A stretch of DNA of 40,773 bases from Acidobacteriaceae bacterium (GTDB lineage: Bacteria > Acidobacteriota > Terriglobia > Bryobacterales > Bryobacteraceae), in assembly GCA_903970405.1 (NCBI GenBank), contig CAJCIT010000073.1, positions 1 to 40,773 on the forward strand, read 5' to 3'. Positions within the stretch are counted from its first letter, which is position 1. The number at the start of each line of letters is the position of its first letter. This document shows, piece by piece, positions 33,874 to 40,773 of the stretch. A model generated the notes under the pieces. That model was given only the letters and a program-made list of their open reading frames with translations, was not told the origin of the DNA and made no database searches. The position numbers were made by a program, and so were the translations under genes.

Positions 33874-34767
33874 TTAGGTCGTGGCTCCCAGACCCTCCAA
33901 TAACGCGGCGGGGACTCGCACATTGTCATCGATACCGCGTCCCAGGGCGACGTTGGGTTTGATGGCGCCGTGGAAATCGGAGCCGCCAGTCTGGATCAGC
34001 CCGAGCGACCTAGCGATCGCGGCATAATGCGCTTGCCGTTCCGCGGAATGATCGGAGTGGATCGCCTCGATGCCAAGCAGCCCGGCTGCTTTTAATTCCT
34101 CGAACATTTGGAGCTCAACCTTGGGATCGGAAATGGAGAGCCGAATGGGATGAGCAACCACGGGCACTCCGCCACCCGACCGGACCACGCAGACCATTTC
34201 CGCGGCAAGCGGCGATTCGCGCTCCACGAACGTGGGGGCGCTCTCACCGAGGTATCGCCGGAAGGCGTCTTCCGAGTCGGTGGCAAAGCCTTTCGCAACC
34301 AGCACGCGGGAGAAGTGGGGCCGGCCCGTGACACTACGGCCCAGGGCCTCCACCTCGCCAAGAGCGATCTCAATTCCGCGCCCCTGCAAGGACTGGATCA
34401 GACGAACATTCCGCTCGCGGCGGCCTGACTGGAGCGCGTCCAGCCATTCCACGAAGACCGGCGCCGGGGCGACGGAGGGGAAGTATGCCAGCAGATGCAG
34501 CGTTCGATGGCCCCTTCCCCCGGGCATTTCACAGCGAGTGCTGAGTTCGATACCTTGGACCAGGCGCAAGCCCGCCGCGGCGGCGACGGGCGAAGCGGCA
34601 TAATAACCGGCAAACGTATCGTGGTCAGTGATCGAGAGAGCGTCGAGGCGGAGGGAACTCGCCAGATCCACCAACTCGGCTGGAGAGTAGCTGCCATCGG
34701 AGGCGGTGGTGTGGCAATGAAGGTCGACGAAACCGGTCAGATCAGGCTGGCTGTCGGAATCCTTCAC
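33874..34767 (-). CDS. PHP-domain phosphoesterase, RNase AM / YciV (TrpH)-like
   Basis: 297 residues. The family pattern is complete: VDLHCHTTASDGSYSPAELV, LDALSITDHDTFAGYYA, LRLVQGIELSTRCEM, then a helical insertion with HFSRVLVAKGFA, followed by GGVPVVAHPIRLS, LLGIEAIHSDHSAERQAHYA and LIQTGGSDFHG. All three-metal ligands (His17, His19, Asp, Glu, His, His, Asp, His) are there. Members remove 5' nucleotides from short RNAs or hydrolyse 3',5'-nucleotide bisphosphates such as pAp. Cytosolic. The start ATG overlaps the stop of the upstream secreted protein gene (34764-34767, ATGA), which is an unusual partner for this enzyme. Confidence 0.9.
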   Translation of the reverse strand: MKDSDSQPDLTGFVDLHCHTTASDGSYSPAELVDLASSLRLDALSITDHDTFAGYYAASPVAAAAGLRLVQGIELSTRCEMPGGRGHRTLHLLAYFPSVAPAPVFVEWLDALQSGRRERNVRLIQSLQGRGIEIALGEVEALGRSVTGRPHFSRVLVAKGFATDSEDAFRRYLGESAPTFVERESPLAAEMVCVVRSGGGVPVVAHPIRLSISDPKVELQMFEELKAAGLLGIEAIHSDHSAERQAHYAAIARSLGLIQTGGSDFHGAIKPNVALGRGIDDNVRVPAALLEGLGATT

Positions 34768-35411
34768 TTCAACTTGACCTCGGGGAGAATCTCGAAGTCA
34801 AAGACTTCGCCGGCGACACGGGCCAGCAGGTGGCCGGCCCCGAGAGTCTTTTCATGAGTGGGGAAAAACACCGCGCCGTCAGTGGATTCTCCGGTCTTCA
34901 ATTTTGTGGGAGCGAACGAGATTGCCGAAGCGGCAGCGGCGGCGCGGAACCGCGGATTAACGAACATGGCCATGGCCGCTTGACGGCGCTTTTCGTAGCC
35001 GTTGGTGGCGCGGAAGTTTGCCAGAGCATAAATCGTGTTCTCATACAGCACTTGCAGCTTGATGACATCCGCCTTGCTGGCCTTTTCAAGGAGGGAGGAG
35101 ACGACGGCGTCGGCCGATGAGGGCACAAGCTGACTTCCATCCTGGCGGATAAACGAGAAGTCCTCCGGCTTCACCATCCAAGTGACGGGCGAGCCATTCG
35201 TGACCGTGAGCTGGAGGATCGTGAAGTCCTTGACATGGGGCGGAAGCGGCGCGAACATCACCGTGACTCCCCCTTTGGTCAACGCTTCGTAGTGCAGGCC
35301 TTTGGAATCAAACTCAATGATCTGTCCGAACGCATGAGAGGCGGTAAGCAAAACGAGCGCCGATAAGAGCCGCGGCGACAAAAGTCGTGAACACGGCAAA
35401 GGGGAAACCAT
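34764..35411 (-). CDS. Secreted protein of unknown function
   Basis: About 215 residues. A signal peptide is clear (SPRLLSALVLLTASHAFGQ), so the mature part starts near IIEFDSKGLHYEALTKGGVT. The rest is a beta-rich fold (VTVMFAPLPPHV, ILQLTVTNGSPVTWMVKPED, SFIRQDGSQLV), then a helical region of about 60 residues and a last strand segment (TDGAVFFPTHEKTLGAG). The NGSPVTW...PEDFSF part resembles Ig-like domains found in Acidobacteria secreted proteins, but I cannot name a family. ATG 35411 is chosen; ATG 35429 is also in frame. It is coupled to the PHP phosphoesterase by ATGA and preceded by a TPR protein 92 bases upstream. Confidence 0.75.
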   Translation of the reverse strand: MVSPLPCSRLLSPRLLSALVLLTASHAFGQIIEFDSKGLHYEALTKGGVTVMFAPLPPHVKDFTILQLTVTNGSPVTWMVKPEDFSFIRQDGSQLVPSSADAVVSSLLEKASKADVIKLQVLYENTIYALANFRATNGYEKRRQAAMAMFVNPRFRAAAAASAISFAPTKLKTGESTDGAVFFPTHEKTLGAGHLLARVAGEVFDFEILPEVKLK

Positions 35412-35502
35412 TGAAAGACCTTGATTCAATGATAGACCGCGCTACCGCCTGGGAACGCGAATCTACCGATTGGCGTCCGGACGAGCCAAGCCGCAGTCAA
35501 CA

Positions 35503-36384
35503 TCACCGTTTGTGGCTCACCACTTCGGAGACCTTGTCCATTTCTTTCCGAAGAAACGGGTTTTCAGGATATGCTTCACTGAGCTCGCGCAGAAGTTTGA
35601 GCGATTTGTCGGGCGTTTTTTCGCGGAGGAAAATGAGCGCTAAAAGGATCTTGGCGAAGGGGCCAAGGTAGTGGCCCGTGGACGCCACTTTCTCCAGTCT
35701 GGAAATGCCCAGCGTCTTGCTGCCTTGCGTGTCATCGAAATGCGCCACCCAGCGGACGAAGAACGGCAGGCTGCCAAGCAGGTATTCGCTGAAGCCCGTG
35801 GTGAGGTAGGCATCGCCGTAGTTCGGATTAAGAGCCAAAAGCTTCTGGGCGCATGCGTTCGCTTCTCTTGCATATCCGAGACTGGCGAACTGCTTCTTCT
35901 CTATCAGCGACGTGTAATCGGTCAGCAGTCCGAAGGAGATGGTCATCACAAAGAGCGCGTCTTGATCGTTGGGGTTCTTCAGAAGCTGAGCTTGGGCCAG
36001 TTTGCGGGCGATCGCAATTTCACCGTAGAACTGGCCGCGCACCACGGGATCGGGCTTCTGATTCTTTTTGTCGACGATTTTCTTATCGTCCTCGAAGAAT
36101 TGCCCCTCCAGTATTTGAAGGCGCGCAAACTCACCGAACATGAACGTGGCCGCCTGCAGAGCGTGGCCCAGCGGGTCATCGGGGTGAGTGGAGTTCCAGG
36201 CGTCGAGGATGCGATGCGCCCCTGGGGAATCGGAGTTGTAGAGGCGATCGATAGCCCCATCCAGGTTCTGCGGAACGTCGGCGCCCAGGGGGCCGGTGAA
36301 CGCAGTCAGCAGAGCCGGAATCAACGCGAGCGAGATGAACCGGCTTACACTGGGTGGGATCTTCGTGGGAGTTAGGCTAAACAA
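35503..36384 (-). CDS. Secreted TPR-like protein
   Basis: 293 residues. A hydrophobic signal (FISLALIPALLTAFTGPLGA) directs export. The mature part is all helical, with tetratricopeptide-like pairs: AIDRLYNSDSPGAHRILDAW, ALQAATFMFGEFARL, LLKNPNDQDALFVMTISFGL, ACAQKLLALNPNYGDAYLTT and SLKLLRELSEAYPENPFLRK. It carries no other domain. Such proteins are common in Acidobacteriota and probably scaffold other envelope proteins. The next two genes on the same strand encode a secreted unknown and a PHP phosphoesterase, so all three may form an operon. Its 5' end touches the MOSC remnant. Confidence 0.8.
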   Translation of the reverse strand: MFSLTPTKIPPSVSRFISLALIPALLTAFTGPLGADVPQNLDGAIDRLYNSDSPGAHRILDAWNSTHPDDPLGHALQAATFMFGEFARLQILEGQFFEDDKKIVDKKNQKPDPVVRGQFYGEIAIARKLAQAQLLKNPNDQDALFVMTISFGLLTDYTSLIEKKQFASLGYAREANACAQKLLALNPNYGDAYLTTGFSEYLLGSLPFFVRWVAHFDDTQGSKTLGISRLEKVASTGHYLGPFAKILLALIFLREKTPDKSLKLLRELSEAYPENPFLRKEMDKVSEVVSHKR

Positions 36385-36772
36385 TAGACCTCGCCAAATA
36401 GGACGCTCGATGACAGGAGATGTGACAACTTAGTTGAACCTGCGCTCAGAAAGACGTCTCGCTCTGTCTCCAAGGGCAGCAAAGCCGCCTTGCGGCCGGC
36501 GGTCTTTGCCTGGCTCATCCGAAATTCATGGCCGGCCACGCCGTCAACCTTGCTGGACAACCGGGTCCAGCAAGTGATTATATCTCCAGTGTGAACCGCG
36601 CCTTCCTGGGCCACGGAGGCGTAGAAGCCGCTCATACCCCAGACCGGACTGTCGGGATTGTCGCTTTGGCAAGGGTGTCGAAGATCCGCTTCTGGATTCC
36701 CTTGCCGTACGGATTCAAGCTCGTGCAAGGACCGCGTCGCCTGGTCAATTCAACAACCGCCGCACTGGCCGC
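36372..36772 (-). pseudogene. Frameshifted and truncated MOSC-domain protein
   Basis: Two minus-strand frames together spell a MOSC domain C-terminal half. One (36772-36632) reads AVVELTRRRGPCTSLNPYGK and then GIQKRIFDTLAKA. The other continues with NPDSPVWGMSGFYASVAQEG and AVHTGDIIT. A single missing G at about 36661-36663 joins them as AKADNPDSPVWGMSGF. ELT-R-PC and W-G-x-S-G-F-Y-A are typical of MOSC proteins related to YiiM and the molybdenum-cofactor sulfurase C-terminus. The cysteine of GPC is present. Upstream of 36775 the frame is stopped and the N-terminal part is missing, just before the GH51 gene, so the gene is dead unless the missing base is an assembly error and the N-terminus was moved. 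Confidence 0.65.
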
Positions 36773-36911
36773 TCACATTGCGTATAGTCGGATATGCCGC
36801 ATTCATAACGATCAGCGGCACAGACCGTACAGTCTGGACCGGGAAAAGCCGGGCGGGCGCCGGGTGGCGGGATTCAGAGCTCCGCACGACGCCGCGAGTG
36901 GAAAGGACATC

Positions 36912-38816
36912 ATGAACCGTCGCCTCGATAAAACGACAACCGCACTCTTACTGACCGCGCTCGTGGCCCCGGCGCTCCTCGGACAGCCGGCGGCCCTATT
37001 GAATGTGGACTTGAGCCGGCCTAAAGCCCCGGTAAGCCCCACCTTGTATGGCCTAATGACCGAGGAAATCAACTATTCGTATGACGGCGGGTTGTATGCC
37101 GAACTGGTCCGGAACCGCACCTTCCGATCGGACTGGAGCGGCATTCTCAACTGGTTCCTGATCGAGAACGGGACCTCGACCGCGAAGGTCAGCATCGATT
37201 CCAAGGAAGGGCCCTCTACGGCGCTTCCCAGCAGCGCGAAACTCGAGGTCGTCAAGGCCGACGCCAAAAGCCCCGCGGGTCTGCTGAACGAAGGCTACTG
37301 GGGGATGGCGGTCCGGCCGAACACGCGGTACACAGGTTCGCTGTTCGCGAAAACCGAAGCACAAGGCGCGTTAGCTCTGAAAATTGCGCTGGTGGCCGAC
37401 CAATCCGGCCAGGTCGTCGCCGGCACGTCCGTTCCGGTTACGGGAACCGCCTGGAAGGAATACAAGTTCGAGATGCAGTCCGGAACTGTCGCGGCGTCTT
37501 CGGAGAACCACCTGGAGATCACCGTGGACAGGGCCGCTACCGTGTGGCTACAACTGGTTTCACTGTTTCCGCCCACCTATCACGGCCGTCCAAACGGGAA
37601 TCGCATCGACATCATGGAGAAGTTGGCCGCGATGCATCCGTCGTTCCTGCGCTTTCCCGGAGGCAATTATCTGGAGGGCGGGACTATCCAGACCCGGTTC
37701 GATTGGAAAAAGATGATCGGGCCCATGGTCGACCGGCCCACGCACCCGTCAACCTGGAGCTATCACTCATCCGACGGCATGGGCCTGCTGGAATTCCTGA
37801 TGTGGTGCGAGGATTTGCGCATGGAGCCTGTGCTTGCCGTTTACGCAGGCTATTCGCTGGGGGGACAGGTGGTGAAGCCGGGCCCGGACCTCGAGCCCTA
37901 TGTCAACGATGCGTTGGACGAGATCGAGTATGTCACCGGGGGCCCCGGCACCAAATGGGGGGCCTTGCGCGTCCGCGATGGGCATCCCGCGCCTTTCAAA
38001 CTGCGCTATGTGGAGGTCGGAAATGAAGACTCTTTTGATCGGTCCAAATCCTACGATGGCCGCTACGCTCAGTTCCTCAAGGCGATTAAGGCGCAGTATC
38101 CGAACGTGAACGTAATTGCCACCATGCCGGTGAACGGCGTAACTCCCGATGTCGTGGATGACCACTACTACAAGCGGGAGCAGGGCATGTTCGATTTGAC
38201 AAAGCAGTACGACAACAGCGACCGCAAGGGCCCCAAGATCTTCGTTGGGGAGTGGGCAACCAGGGAAGGCTCACCGACTCCAAACCTCGGCGCGGCTTTG
38301 GGCGACGCCGCCTTCATGACCGGGCTGGAACGGAACAGCGACGTGGTAGTCATGGCTTCTTACGCGCCGCTCTTAGTGAATGTGAACCCGGGCGGCATGC
38401 AGTGGAGCACCGATCTGATCGGTTATGACGCTCTGCAGAGCTATGGATCGCCGGCCTACTACGCTCAGGTCATGTTCTCGTCTTGTTTGGGAGACCACAC
38501 AGTGGAGTCCAGTCTTTCCGGCGCCGGGGACAAGTTCTTCTACTCCGTCACTGCCTCCGCGAACTCAAAGGTCTGCGTCAAGATGGTCAACGCCGCATCC
38601 ACCCAGCAGCCGGTCACAATTACGCTGAGCGGCCTTGGCGGCGGAACTCATGCCGCCCTGCTCGATACCCTGAAGGCGAACACCATCTGGGCGACCAACA
38701 CCATTAGCCACCCAGACCGCATCGTGCCGGTCCGTTCGAAAGTGGCCGTCAAGGGCGAACGCCTGGAACACGTTCTGCCGCCGCACTCGATTCAGGTTCT
38801 GGAAATCGACCGGTAA
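36912..38816 (+). CDS. GH51 alpha-L-arabinofuranosidase, secreted
   Basis: 634 residues. A signal peptide (TTTALLLTALVAPALLGQPA) is followed by the GH51 start VSPTLYGLMTEEINYSYDGG and GLYAELVRNRTFR. A carbohydrate-binding-like beta domain is inserted at about 80-215. The catalytic TIM barrel runs about 225-530: PSFLRFPGGNYLEGG, the acid/base Glu372 in YVEVGNEDSF, and the nucleophile Glu447 in IFVGEWATREG. A C-terminal beta domain ends the protein. It removes arabinofuranose side chains from hemicellulose or arabinan and acts outside the cytoplasm. The start is ATG 36912, with GGAAAGGA just upstream; the open frame continues further upstream, antisense to the MOSC remnant. It is convergent with the esterase gene (18 bases apart), and the two may act on the same plant material. 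Confidence 0.93.
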   Translation: MNRRLDKTTTALLLTALVAPALLGQPAALLNVDLSRPKAPVSPTLYGLMTEEINYSYDGGLYAELVRNRTFRSDWSGILNWFLIENGTSTAKVSIDSKEGPSTALPSSAKLEVVKADAKSPAGLLNEGYWGMAVRPNTRYTGSLFAKTEAQGALALKIALVADQSGQVVAGTSVPVTGTAWKEYKFEMQSGTVAASSENHLEITVDRAATVWLQLVSLFPPTYHGRPNGNRIDIMEKLAAMHPSFLRFPGGNYLEGGTIQTRFDWKKMIGPMVDRPTHPSTWSYHSSDGMGLLEFLMWCEDLRMEPVLAVYAGYSLGGQVVKPGPDLEPYVNDALDEIEYVTGGPGTKWGALRVRDGHPAPFKLRYVEVGNEDSFDRSKSYDGRYAQFLKAIKAQYPNVNVIATMPVNGVTPDVVDDHYYKREQGMFDLTKQYDNSDRKGPKIFVGEWATREGSPTPNLGAALGDAAFMTGLERNSDVVVMASYAPLLVNVNPGGMQWSTDLIGYDALQSYGSPAYYAQVMFSSCLGDHTVESSLSGAGDKFFYSVTASANSKVCVKMVNAASTQQPVTITLSGLGGGTHAALLDTLKANTIWATNTISHPDRIVPVRSKVAVKGERLEHVLPPHSIQVLEIDR

Positions 38817-38834
38817 AAGCCCTCGGGCAAGCCT

Positions 38835-39998
38835 TTACCGGCAGCCGGCCTTGAAGCAGAGATTCTGGTTGAAGAACGTCATGACGTGATTCTGAAAGCG
38901 GTCAGCGACGGCGCTGGTGTGTGTGCCCGGGTAAATTTCAAAGCTGTTCGCGATTCCGTACTTGTCGAAAACGTCATGCAGTTTGCCGGCATCCACGCGC
39001 AGGCCGTCCTGGTCACCGACGTCCATCGCAATGGCCCGATACTGCTTGAGATTCCCGATGTACTGATCCACGAAGGCCAGCGGCGCATTCGCCGCCCATT
39101 TGGCCAGAACCTCGGCTTGAGGAGCGCCGTCCTTCATCGGCAGGTCCAGATAGAGCGGAGGGTTCTTCGGATCGGGCGACCACGCTGCCGCGCTGGCAAG
39201 CTGAGCGCGGGCAAAGAACGGGAGTTTGGCGGAATCTTCGGGGGTCTTCACCGCCTCCAGGGTCTTCTCCATCTCCGGATTCACGGGACCGCCAACCCGG
39301 GCGGAGAGGCAGCAGGGACTCATGATGTACAGGCTGCCGAAGACATCCGGATGCTTCATGCCGATGCGGCTTGCGCCGTAGCCCCCCATTGAATGGCCAA
39401 CCAGGCCGCGGCTGGTTCTCTCAGGAATGGTCCGGTAATGCGTATCGATATAGGCGACCAAATCGTGCGCGATGAACTTCTCAAAGTCACCCGTGGTTAC
39501 CGAACTCGAATACATGGAACCGTTATGCACGGTCTTTGAATCGGGGAGCACCACAATCATCTCTTGCGCGCCTTGGGCGAAGGCGCCTTCTATGGTCTGG
39601 GGCACATGGATCTCATGAGTCCATTGTTCGGCGCCGATCGAGTAGCCGTGCAAGGCATAGACAACCGCGTAGCGTCGGGATGTCTCCTTGGCGTAACTGG
39701 GTGGCAGGAACACAAGCACGTCGCGGTCAACGGCGTTTCCCTCCAGATTGCCTTCGAGCGCCGCGCCGTGGACCTTGATGTGCTCCATCGTTACCGGCTT
39801 CGCATTCGCAATAACCGGCGGCACGATGGTCTGAACTTGTGCCGAAAGCGTGGAGACGAAGGAAATGGCGATTCCCAGCGTCAGAAGGCGTGAGAAAATC
39901 GGTGCCTGACTGAAGCGCCCGCCCTTCCGAGGCGCGGCCGTCAGCCTCCAGGATTTGTCAGACCTTCTCACCGTATGGCATGCCGTCGTATTTTTCAT
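38835..39998 (-). CDS. Secreted alpha/beta-hydrolase esterase (EstD/PF00756)
   Basis: 387 residues. A twin-basic N-region and hydrophobic segment (SRLLTLGIAISFVSTLSAQ) direct export. The esterase fold begins with RDVLVFLPPSY and AVVYALHGYSIGAEQW. The nucleophile is Ser203 in RGLVGHSMGGYGASRIGM. The acidic residue is in DVGDQDGL and the His in PGTHTSAVADRF. It is close in layout to feruloyl or acetyl xylan esterases and esterase D, so it may remove ester groups from hemicellulose. That fits the convergent GH51 gene, but substrate is not proved. The start is ATG 39998, since AGGA sits six bases upstream; ATG 40010 lies in the same frame. Upstream lies the toxin-antitoxin pair, divergent. Confidence 0.88.
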   Translation of the reverse strand: MKNTTACHTVRRSDKSWRLTAAPRKGGRFSQAPIFSRLLTLGIAISFVSTLSAQVQTIVPPVIANAKPVTMEHIKVHGAALEGNLEGNAVDRDVLVFLPPSYAKETSRRYAVVYALHGYSIGAEQWTHEIHVPQTIEGAFAQGAQEMIVVLPDSKTVHNGSMYSSSVTTGDFEKFIAHDLVAYIDTHYRTIPERTSRGLVGHSMGGYGASRIGMKHPDVFGSLYIMSPCCLSARVGGPVNPEMEKTLEAVKTPEDSAKLPFFARAQLASAAAWSPDPKNPPLYLDLPMKDGAPQAEVLAKWAANAPLAFVDQYIGNLKQYRAIAMDVGDQDGLRVDAGKLHDVFDKYGIANSFEIYPGTHTSAVADRFQNHVMTFFNQNLCFKAGCR

Positions 39999-40042
39999 CG
40001 GTATCCTCATTATCAGACTCACGCGATCACGGTTTCGTAGTA

Positions 40043-40058
40043 ATACCAATGGTATAAT
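40043..40058 (+). promoter_or_regulatory. Promoter and operator of the mazEF-like operon
   Basis: TATAAT at 40053-40058 is a perfect -10 box. The inverted repeat ATACCA-A-TGGTAT (40043-40055) overlaps it by three bases, and a further GGTAT half-site follows at 40063-40067. Toxin-antitoxin complexes usually repress such sites. No good -35 hexamer is seen at the right distance. Transcription should start near 40064-40066, at or almost at the antitoxin start codon. Confidence 0.6.
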
Positions 40059-40065
40059 GAAAGGT

Positions 40066-40305
40066 ATGAAGACTGCCATATCGGTAGAGGATTCGCTGAT
40101 GGAGCAAGCAGACGAGACGGCGCGGGATCTTGGCCTGAGTCGAAGCGGATTGATTGCTGAGGCGTTGCGACAATATCTGTGGCGGCGCCACCAAGGCCGG
40201 ATCACGGAACAGCTCAATGACGCTTACGGCGATGGAGGCACGCCGGTCGAACGCGCGACGATGAAGAAGCTTAAGACCAAGCTTCATACCGCTGACAAAT
40301 GGTGA
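40066..40305 (+). CDS. Ribbon-helix-helix antitoxin of a MazEF-type pair
   Basis: 79 residues. MKTAISVEDSLMEQADETAR, followed by DLGLSRSGLIAEALRQYLWR, is the ribbon-helix-helix DNA-binding domain, which binds as a dimer through the first strand (KTAISV). The rest (GRITEQLNDAYGD...KLKTKLHTADKW) is a flexible tail of the kind that wraps around the toxin. The start is taken as ATG 40066; ATG 40057 is in frame but overlaps the -10 box. The last seven bases overlap the toxin gene. Together they form a type II system. Confidence 0.88.
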   Translation: MKTAISVEDSLMEQADETARDLGLSRSGLIAEALRQYLWRRHQGRITEQLNDAYGDGGTPVERATMKKLKTKLHTADKW

Positions 40306-40670
40306 CGGTTGCCGGAACCGAGATCAGGCAAGGCGATGTCTATTGGCTTGATTTTGGTGCGGCCACCGGTTCTTCGCCCGCCGAGCGGCATCCCTGCGTC
40401 GTAGTGCAAAGCGATGCCTTCAATCGAAGTAACATCGCGACGACTGTAGTTTGCCTGATTACGTCGAACATGGCTCGCGCCGCTGCGCCCGGAAACGTGG
40501 CGTTGAAAAAAGGTGAGGCTGGCTTGCCGAAGCCAAGTGTGGTGAATGTGTCGCAGGTGGTTACGGTGGGCAAGGGGGAGATTGAGGAGCGCGTAGGGCG
40601 GTTGCCGAGTGCAGCGCTGGGCTTGGTGCTAACGGGGCTGCGGTTGGTTTTTGAGGGCGATTGTCAGTAG
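40299..40670 (+). CDS. mazF: MazF/PemK-family endoribonuclease toxin
   Basis: 123 residues. The family pattern is clear: IRQGDVYWLDFGAATGSSPA and ERHPCVVVQSDAFNRS, with the basic active-site region, then TTVVCLITSN, whose Thr/Ser complete the site, and PSVVNVSQVVTVGKGEIEER. MazF proteins are dimeric ribonucleases that cut mRNA at short specific motifs and are held inactive by the antitoxin. The ATG at 40299 overlaps the antitoxin end by seven bases, giving translational coupling. The specificity cannot be read from sequence. Intact and likely active. A hairpin repeat follows. Confidence 0.94.
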   Translation: MVTVAGTEIRQGDVYWLDFGAATGSSPAERHPCVVVQSDAFNRSNIATTVVCLITSNMARAAAPGNVALKKGEAGLPKPSVVNVSQVVTVGKGEIEERVGRLPSAALGLVLTGLRLVFEGDCQ

Positions 40671-40722
40671 CCTGACTATAGCCGCCCAGGGGAAGGCATC
40701 GTGGAAGCAGCGCCCGCGCAAC

Positions 40723-40744
40723 ACGCCAATCAGGAGATTGGCGT
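40723..40744. repeat. Perfect nine-base hairpin after mazF, third repeat family (C)
   Basis: ACGCCAATC (40723-40731) and GATTGGCGT (40736-40744) pair fully around the AGGA loop, followed by TCCCAGG. It is a possible terminator-like element for mazEF, but it lacks a T-tract. I recall similar sequence repeated in Solibacter-like genomes, so it may be a dispersed repeat; no second copy lies in this window. Confidence 0.6.
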
Positions 40745-40773
40745 TCCCAGGCGCGCAGTGCGTTCTATTCTTG

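Noticed and set aside
36528..36911. Upstream extension of the GH51 frame to ATG 36528
   Set aside because: The signal peptide and ribosome binding site fit ATG 36912, and the extension lies antisense to recognisable MOSC sequence.
40000..40217. N-terminal extension of the esterase gene to 40217
   Set aside because: It would run antisense through the antitoxin gene and its promoter; AGGA six bases before ATG 39998 and the signal peptide support the later start.

Overview
The window is a 40.8 kb GC-rich stretch of ordinary bacterial chromosome. It most resembles a soil Acidobacteriota of the Solibacter/Bryobacter type. The evidence is an ADOP-type duplicated orphan permease (a family named from Acidobacteria), several families of short dispersed palindromic repeats that I associate with that group, and many secreted TPR, DUF3857 and PHP proteins. 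There is no rRNA, CRISPR array, phage module or intact transposase. The taxonomic call is an inference from gene content.

Left part (1-12.3 kb): the tail of one gene, tRNA-Cys(GCA), and a truncated amidohydrolase N-terminus broken up by a REP-like palindrome. Then come, mostly on the minus strand, a 1,109-residue DUF3857/transglutaminase/TPR protein, a two-gene set of a metal-site-less HutI-like protein translationally coupled to glutamate formimidoyltransferase, and a small membrane protein. A tight run ggt, TIM-barrel isomerase, asnS follows, with a TfoX-like protein and a DUF4239 membrane protein upstream.

Centre (12.3-27.4 kb): an orphan ADOP permease; a divergent marR/membrane-protein pair sharing a palindromic operator; a MarC-family membrane protein; an SDR reductase; speA (arginine decarboxylase) with a possible nine-codon leader; an SpoU/TrmJ-type RNA methyltransferase whose 5' end has no usable start codon; an Mla-like lipid transport operon (permease, ATPase, MCE protein fused to an OmpA-like domain); a LytS/LytTR two-component pair; and a regulator carrying a LexA-like DNA-binding domain at its C-terminus.

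Right part (27.4-40.8 kb): a minus-strand run PHP protein, GT4 glycosyltransferase, folD, coaE, membrane-anchored HtrA protease; a second TIM-barrel isomerase; a minus-strand set of secreted TPR protein, secreted unknown and RNase AM/YciV-type PHP phosphoesterase; a frameshifted MOSC-domain remnant; a GH51 arabinofuranosidase facing a secreted esterase; and a mazEF-like toxin-antitoxin pair with an operator over its -10 box.

The strongest points for follow-up are the HutI-like protein lacking metal ligands beside ftcD, the MCE-OmpA fusion, the coupled PHP-GT4 pair, the 5' end of the RNA methyltransferase, the two gene remnants (amidohydrolase and MOSC), and the dispersed palindromes. I did not find a clear-cut new defence or mobile system.
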